DNA of 64,000 bases from Cyclina sinensis (GCA_012932295.1 JAAONU010000004.1:28870304-28934303), one strand, 5' to 3'; shown: positions 52,241 to 63,625, counted from the first letter of the stretch. The notes: generated by a model not told the origin, from the sequence alone. Numbers and translations are program-made.

Positions 52241-52573
52241 GTTTAATTAATTTAAACGTATTTTATTCTCAGAATATATACATAAGAAACATTTGTTATA
52301 CATACACATACAAAAATAACATATTCAGAGAACAGGATTAGAACGGAGGACTAAGTCTTACAGAATTCTTTTCCTTTTGATTATTAGATATTTCGAACCG
52401 ATGACTTTAAATTCTGAGAAAAATATATACAATTGAAAAATAGTATGAGAAGTATGAAAACTGAATAAAAAAATGAAAAGTTCAAATACAGGGTTGATTA
52501 TTACAGGAATTTTCAAGTTTTAGTTATAAAAGAGTGCACGTGTAAGAATATTAATGAATTTTCATTGTCAGGC
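52241..52573. mobile_element. 333-bp insertion with 11-bp target duplication
   Basis: TTAAAGACTTA occurs at 52230-52240 and 52574-52584, bracketing sequence absent from copy A (junction near 44914). The insert is AT-rich, without a pol III head or A-tail. It contains an imperfect internal inverted repeat (ATTCTCAGAATATATAC near 52265; TTCTGAGAAAAATATATAC near 52412). The class is unknown; the 11-bp duplication would fit a retroposed sequence or a DNA element with long target duplications. Confidence 0.8.
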
Positions 52574-53531
52574 TTAAAGACTTAAAAGTTAAAACTAGTG
52601 CTTGAAATATTAGCGAAAGGACAAAACATTCAGAAAACCACTTGTAATAGTTTTGTGAATTTTCTATTAAAAAGATAATGCAACTTAAAATAAGAGTCTG
52701 AAACTTTTTTTTGATTTACAGTTTACCAACTGATTTGTAAACAATTTAATAACAAATATGTTTACATAAATCTTTGATCTATAAAAGACCTATTGTTTTC
52801 TTCTTGAAGAGGTTAGACTGGAATTGCCTCTCTATACAATTCTTTTATTTTGGTGATCATGGTGTGTACCGCTATCACGTAGTTTGCTTAAATAGCTAGC
52901 TTTGCTCTTCAGATATTTCTATCACATTAGCGAGACACAAGAGCGAGACTAGCTTTTTCATAGTTCTTTATTATATGTTCTTCCGCGATGTCCTTTTGCA
53001 TTACTCTCAAAGCTCGACAATTCGAAAGAAAATGATATAACAACTTTCTCATAGAATTCATTTATATAATTTTGACTAATATGGAAATTTTAATGTTGCT
53101 GTGTAAATACAGGCTCAGTAGTGTAAGATGAGTCAAACTGTAAATAATATGGAAAAAAAATATATAATATATTATAAATTTTGAATTCAAATATATTTAT
53201 TTTGATGATTGGCTCGAGTTAATTCTGAACGTATTCAAAGAATTAAAAAGACAGAACTGATATCAATTTTGTAAAGATATATTTACAGGCAGTACAGACC
53301 AGAATAGGTTAGAATTACCAAATGTAAGGGAGATATATATGACAATTCGTATTATATTTTCATTTGTCTGTGTCTTTCTCATGTATTATTGAACAGCAGT
53401 CATAATACCTGACTTGAATTTCCACTTAGCCTATTCATAATTATCTACTATTTTTCTTGTAATATTGATTTTCTTCAATGTGGGAACAGCATTTCCCTTT
53501 AGAAAAAAGGCGGTCATCGCACTGATATTAT

Positions 53532-53696
53532 AAGGTTATTATACATTTAACTGTACAATACGGGAATATATTTGGACGAGTAAACAGCTTGAAAAGTCAT
53601 ATTGGACGAGCCGATAGGCGAGTCCAATATGACTTTTCAAGCTGTGTACGAGTCCAAATACATTCCGTGTTGTACAGTTAAATGTAAAATAACCTT
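53532..53696. repeat. Long hairpin, arms about 75 bp, at left end of Crypton-like element
   Basis: Arm 53532-53607 (AAGGTTATTATACATTTAAC to GTCATATTGGAC) pairs with 53622-53696 around a 14-nt loop, with about ten mismatches or gaps. The innermost 26 bp (CAGCTTGAAAAGTCATATTG and so on) pair perfectly. The left arm holds AATACGGGAATATATTTGG, which recurs near the other end of the element at 57037. Confidence 0.93.
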
Positions 53697-53750
53697 TTTA
53701 TTATATATCTTTCCTTTAATTTGAAATAAACGTCATTATCATCCCCAACA

Positions 53751-53812
53751 AAGCCACCACCACCATCAACATCACCACCAAAACCACCACCACTACCACC
53801 ATTATCAATAAC
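53751..53812. repeat. ACC-rich trinucleotide tract
   Basis: Interrupted CCACCA/ACCATC repeats. It produces a spurious valine-rich frame on the minus strand. Confidence 0.9.
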
Positions 53813-54041
53813 AGCTCTGTCATTTTTTTTAGAAGAAAAGGTATTAATTCATGAATGGTTTTGGTGTATACATACATTAGTTGTTTTTGTATTGGACTGA
53901 TACAACGAATATTTTTTGACATTATTTATTTTCTGAAAGTGCAAGAAAATAACAGTTGACATTGTCTTAACAAATTATACATTGTTACAACTTAGATTTA
54001 TCATTAATATCTGTTGAATAAACATTATAAAAATGTAACAG

Positions 54042-54360
54042 TAAATCCAAAATATAGCACATTGACACCTCTATCTCAATTATCACATCGACAATACTAC
54101 ATGTATCACAAAAACATAATTATTAAACTGTAAAACAGAAAAATATCACATTTACACCCGTATCTCTATTACAAGTATCACATTTAAAATAATTTTTTTT
54201 ATAACAGTAAATCAGAAAAATGTCACATAGACAATCTCAATAATCACAACACTATAAAAAACATTTTCAAATGCATGTAACTCTAAACCTGGAAAAAAAT
54301 CACATCAAGACCCTATTTCAATTATCACATTGACAATACTATCACAAAAACAACCCAATA
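54042..54360. repeat. Four degenerate units of about 75-90 bp
   Basis: Each unit runs TAAAyCnGAAAAATATCACA, then CACCyCTATCTCAATTATCA, then CACAATACTATCACAAAAAC-like sequence, starting near 54042, 54131, 54205 and 54282. They lie immediately downstream (minus strand) of the recombinase stop codon. Confidence 0.6.
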
Positions 54361-54423
54361 CTGCCAATAGTCATTTAAACACATGAACTTCAAGAACATG
54401 TACTTGTCAATATGTAAACTAGC

Positions 54424-56827
54424 TTACTGAGAATTAATGTTAATGTTAAACACAAAACTGCCCCCACTGATCTGGGCCCCAGACAGCATTGCAGTGCCAA
54501 GACCAAATGCTTTATGACTCAGACTATTGCTTGAGGACAGTTGAATTTGTTGCGAACGCTCAATTTCTTCTTGTTGCGGCAGCTTATGCGGCTGCTCGAT
54601 TACTTCAATGGACTTGAGTATTTCTTCCATTTCATGGCTTGGAATCTCGGGAAATTCCACATTTTCCTTGTTTTCAGAGGCCTCCCCATCGCATGCTATC
54701 AGAGTTTCTGACATTTTTTTTCATTGTTTTATTAGGCACACAACAGAGTTCAAACTTTGCACATTTTTGTGCCCTGTGATTTGAATTATGTCTGTATTTT
54801 CAAAATTGGCTTCTTTCAGTCTTTTGACAGTTGTCTTTCGTCCAGAATGATTGGTCTTTCTGACAGGCAAATTGGCCTGGCGAGCCATGTCTTTCATTAT
54901 ATTCCCCAGGCTGTGCTCGCCTAAAGGCTGGCATTTGAACCAGGTCTGTAACGGCTGGTCACCCTTGTTCCAGGACTGGTGAACTTGGAGGTAAAAGGGC
55001 GCGTCTGGGTTACACATGGCAACTGGCCGCCTGAAAAGGACAGGATGAACTGCTTATATGATTTTAATTGCTTTTATCTTTAGTGACTTTTTATGACTTT
55101 TTAGAATGAATAAATCAAAATACAGTGTATGTTCACTTTTCTTTTATAAGTGTAATTTGTTTCAATATATTTATGCAGCAATGATTTCACAAAATCCTCC
55201 CAATGTATACAAGATGCACATTTTTAAAAGCAATGTAATTTTGTTTAATATAAAATAGCAATACTTATCAAATTTGATATCATTATTACAAATGATACTG
55301 TATGATTAAATCTTAAAGAAATTTGAAATACTACAACTTTTTTTTTGCCATTGATATGTTCATGTAAAATACTCATCATGGTGTGATCTTGAAATAAAAA
55401 CTGATTTATGTAATAACTTATTTGCTAACTAAATATTAGTAACACATACCTGTGCGTATACTCCAACAACAGATTTACAGGACATGTTTCAGGCTTGTCT
55501 TTTGTTTCATAAAGACGTGGATTGATGGTTCTCATGTCTGATGGTTTTTTCCGGGTTTTCGTATCTCGTTCTTCAAACATCATAGACCTGTAAAGCATAA
55601 AATGCATTCATTTATAAATTGTGTGATTTTTTTTAGAAATAACAGACATCATAAGTAAACAAACACATTTTAAATGGTACCTACAATATTTACTCAAGTT
55701 ATTTTATCAAAATTTTACCTTGAGTTAAACTTAATTTCAATTTATAAGCAACAAAGATGGTTAAGCATGTAGTCAATTTAAAGAAAAAAATAAATCTATT
55801 AGGACAGCTTGTCTTTTGCTATTAGTATTTTGAACTTAAAAAAAATATAATGAAGTCCAAAACAACAAAAGCTTTAATTAGACTTTAAAGTTATCAATTA
55901 AATACCTTGTTCCATCAACTTCTTCTCGAATGGTAATGTCCCCCCACCGAAGTTTCCTGTGCTCATCTCTCCCCCGAAATCCGAAGAAGTTATTTCTCCA
56001 CCACACGGCTGTCGTCAGTGCATATGGCTCATGCGTTCCCATGATTCCAAGGTCCCACAATTTCTGTGAACAAAGAGTCAGCATCACTGTTTGCATTTAA
56101 AATTAAAAAAAATAATAATGGTAAAGTAGAAAAGAGTGTCAAATATCTTGTTTCGGCTCAAGTTTACACTGATTTATTACTTATATTATAATGTACCGAC
56201 CTTTGATAGTTTAACGTTCACTTAAAAAGTTTATTCATTCAGTTTAAACAATTGTTTATATGGTAAGCCAAATTTAAAGCATTACAAAATTGAAAAAAAA
56301 GAAAACTTGTTAATCTCGATCAATTACAACTTATTAAAGCCTTCCACTTTTCATCCGCCTAAAAACAAAATATAAAAATGAATAGATATTACTTTGGTAG
56401 CTAAAATAGTTTGATATCACATAACTGGTCAAATTTGTGAACATTCATTATACCTTTTCTTCCTCGGCTGTCACCTCTTCCGCTCTATTAGGCTTCCTTC
56501 CCTTTCCATCCTGGATTTAAACACATCCCCCCGGCACACACTATATCCATATGATTTTTCACATAAATATCTGTCAATGCTGTTCTTAATAGAAATTAAA
56601 GTTTCTGGTTCGTATTCGTCCCCGTTTCTCTTCCTCACTCTCAAATAAAAACTTTTCAAGAAAGAGTTCAGTTGTGCAGGGGGAATTTCTTCTAAGTTGC
56701 GCGATTCAGATGGCAGTGTAGCAGCCAACCATCGAATAAATATTCCAACATCTGATTTCGTTTTGTTTACAGTGTTTTTCGCCTTTTGTCCGTCGATAAA
56801 ATCAGAAATTTCTCCATCTGTCAACAT
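54424..56827 (-). pseudogene. Crypton-type tyrosine recombinase, four exons, decayed
   Basis: Minus-strand exons with canonical GT/AG borders and matching phases: 56827-56454 (donor AAAAG|GTATAA), 56063-55906 (acceptor TTGTTCACAG, donor CAAG|GTATTT), 55587-55450 (acceptor CTTTACAG, donor CACAG|GTATGT) and 55030-54424 (acceptor CCTTTTCAG). Exon 1 is the SAM-like core-binding domain (IFIRWLAATL, LNSFLKSFYL). Exon 2 has FGFRGRDEHRKLRWGDI, with the first catalytic Arg. Exon 4 has NHSGRKT (HxxR) and GHKNVQSLN. A tyrosine is expected next; the sequence reads NSVVCLIKQ and then TGA (54721-54723), with the C-terminal tail (GSFVFNININSQ) continuing in frame. Exon 1 also carries a one-base frameshift near 56500. 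It would excise and integrate the element; as it stands it lacks the nucleophile. The domain class is that of DUF3504/KIAA1958-like proteins. Confidence 0.85.
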
Positions 56828-56996
56828 TTTGACTTCTGTCAAAACAAAACAACGCTTCCTGGTCAGCTAAACGCTTTACAAGCAGTTTTAAACATATACT
56901 AACAAGCGTCTTTATACACGCATGGTTCCCGGTCTTTAATTCGTTAGAGATTGAAATCGGAAACCAGACTAGCATCGTTTAGTGCACATGTACCCA

Positions 56997-57057
56997 ACCG
57001 TCCAATATGAAATTAATATATATTTTTTGGATCCAATACGGGAATATATTGGACGGT
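56997..57057. repeat. 12-bp perfect inverted repeat at right end of Crypton-like element
   Basis: ACCGTCCAATAT (56997-57008) and ATATTGGACGGT (57046-57057) with a 37-bp spacer. The same TTGGAC core appears in the left hairpin. It could be a recombinase recognition site; that role is inferred. Confidence 0.75.
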
Positions 57058-57148
57058 CACGAGCAGATTGTCGAATGGTTACATTTATTAGATATATAAT
57101 AAAATAAAATATTACAAAGATTAAGAGTTTAAATAAAATATAACAGTG

Positions 57149-57364
57149 TTACGTAACTATTCATCGTACTGTTAATCCTTGTACTTTTTATAGAGAAGTA
57201 TCTTTAGGTATACAAGTTTAACAAGAAAAAAGTACGTAAATCAATTTTGACATTGAATTTACGTAACTATTCATCGTACTGTTAATTCTTGTACGTTTTC
57301 ATAGAGAAGTATTTTTAACAAGTTTAACAAGAAAAAAGTATGTAAATCAATTTTGACATTGAAT
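57149..57364 (+). repeat. 110-bp local tandem duplication in copy B
   Basis: TTACGTAACTATTCATCGTA starts at 57149 and again at 57259. Both units end in TCAATTTTGACATTGAAT. Copy A has one unit (about 45899-46005). The second unit ends exactly where the next inserted element begins. Confidence 0.93.
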
Positions 57365-57365
57365 T

Positions 57366-58894
57366 TGACATCACACCGCCTGTCAATCAAACTGACTGGG
57401 CCCTTGTACCTTGTAGATAAGCCAATCAGCGATCGCTATCAGTTCCACGCTACGGTATCTACAAATGTTCGCCATTTTCCTTAGACAAGCTGTTTAGAGA
57501 TAACAGTGCAAATGTATTTTCTATGGAAAATATTTCGATTTTCTGTCAATTGAAAGATATTAAAACGGTACAAACAGGGTGTAACTAACCCAGTAGGCAG
57601 ATATCCTGACATACTGAAACATGGAGTTATTTATGTAATACTTAAGTTTGCAGAAAGTAAGTTATTTAGTGAAAGTAAGATATCAGCTACGAAGATAACT
57701 CCTGGCTAAATCATAATGCATTTAAAAGGGAGAGTTTGCACAAATTCACTATTTCTTCTGTCATTATGTTATTTTTATAATCGCACTATGTATAGTAAGA
57801 CTGTATAAAAATGCATGTCTAGTCCAAAAATATCCAAAAGATTTTCATGACAATAACGTATAGGTTATGAAGAAGCATCGATAAATAACTATAAAAAAGT
57901 TAAAATAATATGTTCAAATATAAATAGGATTAGCTTTAAATTTATGGATAAAAATATCTAGCCAAAATATTTCCATCGATCTATCTATTTGAGCTTATTT
58001 ATCGTCGGTACCCACTTAAGAGTTAAGTTACTTTAATTTGTGGGGGTAGTGGAATATACAGATCCCATTTTAGAGAACCCCTGGTTTTTTGCATGCTCAG
58101 AGTACAACACTGATACATAGGACATCGGTTTAACGTCTGATCCGAAAGACAATAAGTAATGTTAGTGGAGGAGCGAGGGTTCGAACTTGGGACAATAAAA
58201 ATTAAATATTTAAATACAGCTGCTTATAGCAATGTTCTAAATTACTTATAAAAAAGGTGTCCTGCAATCACTGCAAGTCACGCAAAGGAAATTTTCGTTT
58301 TACTTTGTTCCAATTAATAATTACACTTAATGAATGAATCTGTTATATATATATATATTAATATTAATAACTATTTAAAATAATGAACGGGGGTCGGCCA
58401 TACGTGATTCTGGAATAATATTTGAAGTCGATATACACTGCAATCAATTTGTGACACCATTTTACTTTTTATAAGTTTCGCTTTTTTAATTTCAAAATTT
58501 CAGTAAATTTTAGACTTTCTTAGATGTTAACCGCATTTCTTTTAATTTGAAAGACCTATTAAGTAGACTTTGTAATGTTTCGTTTTACAATCCCATAAGT
58601 TATATTCGTGAAGAAGTCAATGAGAAAAAATAAGAATCTTGCACAACGGTTTTTTTTAATGAAAATTCATAAAATATCGGTAATGTTTAACTGTTTTAAA
58701 TACTATTACATACGCAGCTATTAAATAAAACCATAACAACCTTTAAAAAGTCATTTATACCAACTTACAAGGTTATTCTCGTAAATGACATAACATTTTT
58801 GTGAAAACATCGGTACCGTCTTTTGTCTAAGGTTCTGGATGACTAGATCATGTGGCCCAATAGGCGGAGCGATATTATCGCTGGCGTGATGTCA
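57366..58894. mobile_element. 1.53-kb TIR element without coding capacity
   Basis: Ends TGACATCAC (57366) and GTGATGTCA (58886-58894) are perfect 9-bp inverted repeats. Imperfect similarity continues inward (CCGCCT and TGGGCC shared). A flanking ATT on each side, single in copy A (near 46012), suggests a 3-bp target duplication. A palindrome AGCGATATTATCGCT sits near the right end (58868-58882). No transposase is seen, so this is a non-autonomous DNA transposon of undetermined superfamily. Confidence 0.78.
58100..58200 (+). repeat. SINE-like fragment with B box
   Basis: GACATCGGTTTAACGTCTGA followed by GAGCGAGGGTTCGAACTTGG. GGTTCGAACTT matches a pol III B box. It is nested in the TIR element, and the phrase is one I associate with dispersed bivalve repeats. 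Confidence 0.5.
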
Positions 58895-60778
58895 ATTAAT
58901 AACAGTACATGCAAATCTAGAGTAAAAAATGTACACTTCTGAGGGAAAGAATATAAAATATACATGAAAATATAACAAAGGCAATATAACAAAAACTAGT
59001 TCCAAAAAAGATTACACTGTGTTTATAACATACACACTGTTTCTTAAAGATAGTATGTACATGCCTTTTTAACTCTGTTTAGTCTGTTTGCAATGATTAA
59101 ATGAAAACAAAGCATTTTGTTGCCAGTAAAAAGGTGAACTAATGATGTCCCCAGTATCAGTATTAAGAAAACCCTTGTCACATTTGGGGTAAATATTTTA
59201 CATATTCTTAGCCATAAAATTACTAAATTAAATATGTTTTTGCTCGTCTGTCAGCGAATTGGGACCCATCTCGCTGTTATGCTTTGCATTTTTTTTATTT
59301 ACGCCTTAAATAGAAATAAGTATTTACAGGCAAAATACCAACTTTTACTTACTAGGGTTAGTCTTGCAACTGATTATTTAATCTTCTCTGAATTCTCGCT
59401 TGAAGGATGCAACCGTTTTTAGTAATCTTTTTCTAATTCAAGCCACGCATTTAAAATGCTTTACTGCCATATCCGACACGTATTTTCCCGTATTTGAACA
59501 CGTTATTATATATCTTTTCCTATACCTTTTCGTATCAGTCTTTACACTTTTTTTCGTCCAAAGTTTATTTTTGTATCAATAAGTTGTAAAGAAATAGACG
59601 TTGAATTGTTATAAAACACATATACATAAATTTGATAATTTATAAAAATATAAGTTAGCTTTGCAGACAGCACTTAGCTATGAGAGACAGAGGGGTTTTA
59701 GCACAGAACTCAAGATTTGTAATTTGCTGGTATGAATACCACTAGAATTGAGAGTCTACAGTGACTTTTCGCATTCCTTACCTTCGGCGCGAGTACTGGT
59801 TTGAACTCAGGAAGCAGTCATCGAAAGGAATTAATATCAATAACAGGAACTTGCTTTCCAGTCGCTGTCAAATACATAAGTTTAAACTACACTTATCATC
59901 TAGGACATATTCACTTAAGATGTTATTTTCAGTCTGGTAGCTTCAATCTCAAACATTTAGGCAGATATGTACTGGAAGAGAACATCCTTAATGATGTAAT
60001 TTTTATAACATTAGATGCGTTAAGTACATAAAGTATAAGAAAAATATATTCCGTAGTTAATCAGAGGAATTTACTTCCGATGTTTTAAAGACTTAATGAT
60101 CTATATTGAGATCACGCGGTAGTAGGTGAAATGATCGTACAATCAAACTAGAAGTAGTAAAAATAATGAAATATGAAAAGACATTAACCAAACTGCAAAT
60201 GATAGGAACTACATCTGAAGAAGATAACACGTGACGCATTATGAGATTCAGGATCATTGTTCATCACAACTAGAAACATACGACAGAAGGCTCAGTCATT
60301 TGAAGCAAATATTATTCAAGTCTAAAAGAAAAAGATATGGTATCGGCATCGAAATAATTATGTTAAAACTTCATACAGACATACTCTTGGCCAATAATAC
60401 ATAAAGAAGGGGACAAAGATCTTCAGTTTAATATGTTCCGTCTTTTGTAGATTTTCACCATTTTAGTGGATAAGAGGGGAGGGATGGGGGCATTATGATC
60501 CTTTCTCACTCATCTGAGAGAACTTGTGACGTAAGGTTCGACCAGTATTATCAAACTTCAAGCTCGTTAGATTCCATACGAACAATGCAACTTAAAGAGT
60601 TCTTAAGTTTTCTTGATATCTGATCTGGTGACACAGTTTTTTCTCTGCATGACCTTATTTCATTTTAATTTTAGAAATTTAATGTGACCAACGTTGCAAA
60701 AATTGTTGATTAAGCTTGAGTCTGTACGCAGTTTGTATCTGTATTATTTTATATAATGCGTAGTATGTGTTACATACA

Positions 60779-60798
60779 AATAATAATAATAATAATAA
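60779..60798. repeat. (AAT)n microsatellite in copy B
   Basis: About six AAT units, equivalent to 47830-47868 in copy A. Confidence 0.9.
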
Positions 60799-61900
60799 AG
60801 AAAGGTCATTTAAAATTACTGCGTCTGAAAAATACACTTTTCTGTCGATTTCAAATCAGTTGCAGTACGGATATCTTATGTGTTTCCTTATCATACGTTT
60901 AAAATCATGTTCCTTACATTAAAGATAAATGCGTAACAAAAAGGGTCGTAATCTCTCAAACCGATCTCCTGAGTACAGCTGGTCAAAAGTATAAGTTGAA
61001 CAGGACTGACAGGACTCAAGCCTATACAGGTTTTTATATTAAGGGTTGAGTTAAAATATGTTCTCCGATATACCAGTGCAGGAACTTTATAAGTACTTCT
61101 TTATCGTAATACAGTAAAAAAGTGTTTCTTTAAAATATTACAGTTACTGTAACAACCTTTCTGCACTTGGCGTCGACTAAAGCTTAAAAAAAAATATAAG
61201 AGAAACCCCTCTAAGGTTGTAATTTGTCTGTTTTCACTGGTGAAAAAAAGTTTCTTTTTTGTCTAGAAAAGCTGTCGTACATGAAGTTGAAATGCCCCCT
61301 AAATCTGGTTATATTATTCTGCTATTGTTTTCTCAGTGCAGCTTAGCGTTTCTCTCTAAATTTGTCACATAGTACACAGACGTCAAACTTTGCAATAAAA
61401 TAATTAAATATCAGTGTTACGTTATTATATTGTTAAACATTCTAATTAAAACATCGTAATTAAGAATTAATTAATTGATTGAGAATTAATTTACATACCA
61501 ATAGGAAAAGAGCCTAACCATAAGCTCCATATTTATGTAAAACAATTTCACATTAGGGAAATTTCACATCATAATTATATATAATAAATAATAAATGACA
61601 GTCCAGATTTGTTTTTAAAGAGGCATAGCATAAGTTTATTTTAGATTTATGTTCATAATTATGATTTTTTTTTAGTTTTCCATTTCAAAAACAACAACAA
61701 CAACAAAAAGCAAAAAAAAAAAAACGATTTAACAAAGCATTGCACGATTAAAATTTCATTATAACTGCTTAAAGTATGTAAATATTTTAGTAGATAACGA
61801 CTTTTTACACAAATGAACACTTTCTCCACGCCTTTTTGCTCTATGGAATTTTATTTTTACTTCAAGAGTGTGTTTGTCTTCTCATCAAGATGTTTTCATT

Positions 61901-62689
61901 TTAAAGAATAAGAGTCCATAAAATACATACAATATTTAATATCTTGTCAACTGACTCTTTTTTAAACTTCAATTAAGAATACAGCGTACTAATTTTTGTT
62001 GAAAAGAACTTAAATTTTTAACAACCTTAGAAATTCAAGGTGATCACATATAGTGCAATTAATTGTCAATCTATCATAATACATTAACTTTGTTCTTATG
62101 TGAAGCGTAAAACTGATAACATAGATTCAGTCATGAAGTTGAAAGTAAGGTTTTTAAACATCATTGTTGATATAGTTAAAGAAAACTTATATGGAAATAG
62201 ACATCAAATTCGAAGTAAGTATGCAAGAGTTATATAGAAAACAGAGGCTGATCATGTAAGCATTCGACCCACGTTCCCCTTTTAAATTTGCTACAGGCTA
62301 ATGCACATATTTAAAGATGATCAAATTATCTGTGAGAAGATATCTTGAACTTCTAACTGTAATTGGGTCAACTACTATTCATTGTTTAGTATTCATCTGC
62401 ATCCAGTACCTCAAATGATCTTTTATATTATTTCTTTTAAATATAAACCATACAGTGCATTTACTCACTTACCTTATTGTTCAGAGCAACACAGAATCGT
62501 ATGGAAAGAGACGAAGAAGCATGACTTAAGGGACCATATCGCTAAAAAAAACTGGTTAACTTTGCAAAGCGACTTAAACAAACATGAATTCTGATAAATG
62601 TGTGCCATTAAAGCAGAAAAAATATATATAACCACCACCGTTACGTATGAAAAAGGAAACAACTGAACTGTTAATTCTTTTTCAATTTT
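61901..62689. other. AT-rich DNA without recognisable genes
   Basis: Beyond the last place where I can match copy A. Short frames at 62382-62594 and 62474-62662 overlap on opposite strands and resemble nothing known. Confidence 0.55.
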
Positions 62690-63055
62690 TTCCGCTGTTC
62701 GATAACAAGGTATGTAACGCCAGGATCTTCAGGGAAGTATTTGCGATTATACAAAAGTTGTGTTAAGTAACAGTGGCTTCAAATATTCGGTCAATAATTT
62801 TTTTAATGAAGATGTGATGCCCCAAATAGAGTTTGTCCCGATGTCATCCCCGCCAAATTGTATGACTATTATATCGGGATCTTCCTTGAATTGTAAAAGA
62901 TATTCAACAGACATGCGTATGTCTTTAACTTTCATTCCACCTAGAAATTCCCAAGTTATCCGAACATTGAAATGTTGTAAGCCTAAACTGTTCCCATCTG
63001 GTCTGAATGCCAGCTGTCTTACTGCAATATTTGTGATAAGATAATCTATTGGCAT
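62690..63055 (-). pseudogene. SGNH-hydrolase domain of a tyrosine-recombinase element, decayed
   Basis: The frame reads RPDGNSLGLQHFNVRITWEF, LGGMKVKDIRMSVEYLL and DPDIIVIQFGGDDIGTNSI, then past two stops SQILP and RSWRYI (62700-62745). This is the middle to end of the SGNH/GDSL-type hydrolase domain seen in molluscan YR elements. Block III reads GGDD where the family has GGND, and the block I GSS/GDS serine is not found upstream. An acceptor-like ATTGCAG lies near 63030, so the missing N-terminal part may be in another exon. It sits downstream of the recombinase fragment on the same strand. Confidence 0.7.
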
Positions 63056-63474
63056 AAAGCAAAACTAAGTCATTCGGTAAGAAATTTATCGTCGTATTCA
63101 AAATCATTCTAGAATAAACATATTGTAAACAGTTAACTTGCAAACATGTCAACATAAAAACATGAATAAAGAAATTCTTAAGTAAAAAACGAGAAACAGA
63201 TACAACATGCTGTCGTAAAAAGTTAGCAGCTCGATTCCGAAGCCCTAACAGTCGTCTGAAGCAAAATTCTAATTGCCAAAGACGGACGGCACAGCCTACC
63301 ATATACCAATGGTTTCCGCGGCATTTTGGCACGTCCTGTACAAACAAACTTTTTGAATATATTAAGAGAATTTATGCAGTTGAATATAAAATTGCATTGC
63401 TATATATCGATGGCTGCTATTGCAATCTACAAATGGTTTGTTGATATTAATATAGATTGCTAAGTATTTTTAGT

Positions 63475-63625
63475 ATTGCCATATACCAATGACATGTTAA
63501 AATGTATATGAATGCTAACTATTGACATCGATATATACCAAAAGCCCGTTAAACATTATAAAAATGCTTACTATAAAGACTGCCATATACCGATGGCGTG
63601 TTAAAATTTATATAGTGTACACATA
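63475..63625. repeat. Three degenerate repeats of about 55-60 bp
   Basis: GCCATATACCAATGACATGT (63478), CGATATATACCAAAAGCCCG (63528) and GCCATATACCGATGGCGTGT (63583), each followed by TAAAATGTATATG-like sequence. Related single copies lie at 63299 and 63402. Confidence 0.6.

Larger units (their letters stand above)
53534..57104 (-). mobile_element. Crypton-like tyrosine-recombinase element inserted in copy B
   Basis: Copy A runs GCATCGATTTAATAAAATAT (about 45833) without interruption. In copy B the match stops after GATATTATAA (53533) and resumes at AAAATATTACAAAG (57104), so about 3.57 kb was inserted, with an ATAA-like sequence at both junctions. Contents are a terminal hairpin (53532-53696), an ACC-rich microsatellite, degenerate repeats, the four-exon recombinase gene on the minus strand and a right-end inverted repeat (56997-57057). 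CAATACGGGAATATATT(T)GGACG is present near both ends in the same orientation. The boundary is accurate to a few bases only. Confidence 0.8.
49930..61900 (+). repeat. Segmental duplication, copy B, expanded by insertions
   Basis: Collinear with copy A but about 12 kb long. Removing three insertions (52241-52573, about 53534-57104 and 57366-58894) brings it to about 6.5 kb, close to copy A. Smaller differences include about 150 extra bases at 50630-50786 (with repeated TCTTTGTTAA) and about 60 extra bases at 51125-51185. Continuity with copy A resumes exactly after each insertion, for example AGTACATGCAAAT at 46027/58910. No genes of its own. Confidence 0.9.

Noticed and set aside
53716..53922. 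Minus-strand frame with a long valine run
   Set aside because: Caused by the ACC trinucleotide tract.
59801..60031. 76-codon plus-strand frame in copy B
   Set aside because: The frame is not kept in the equivalent part of copy A (46910-47110), so there is no sign of coding selection.
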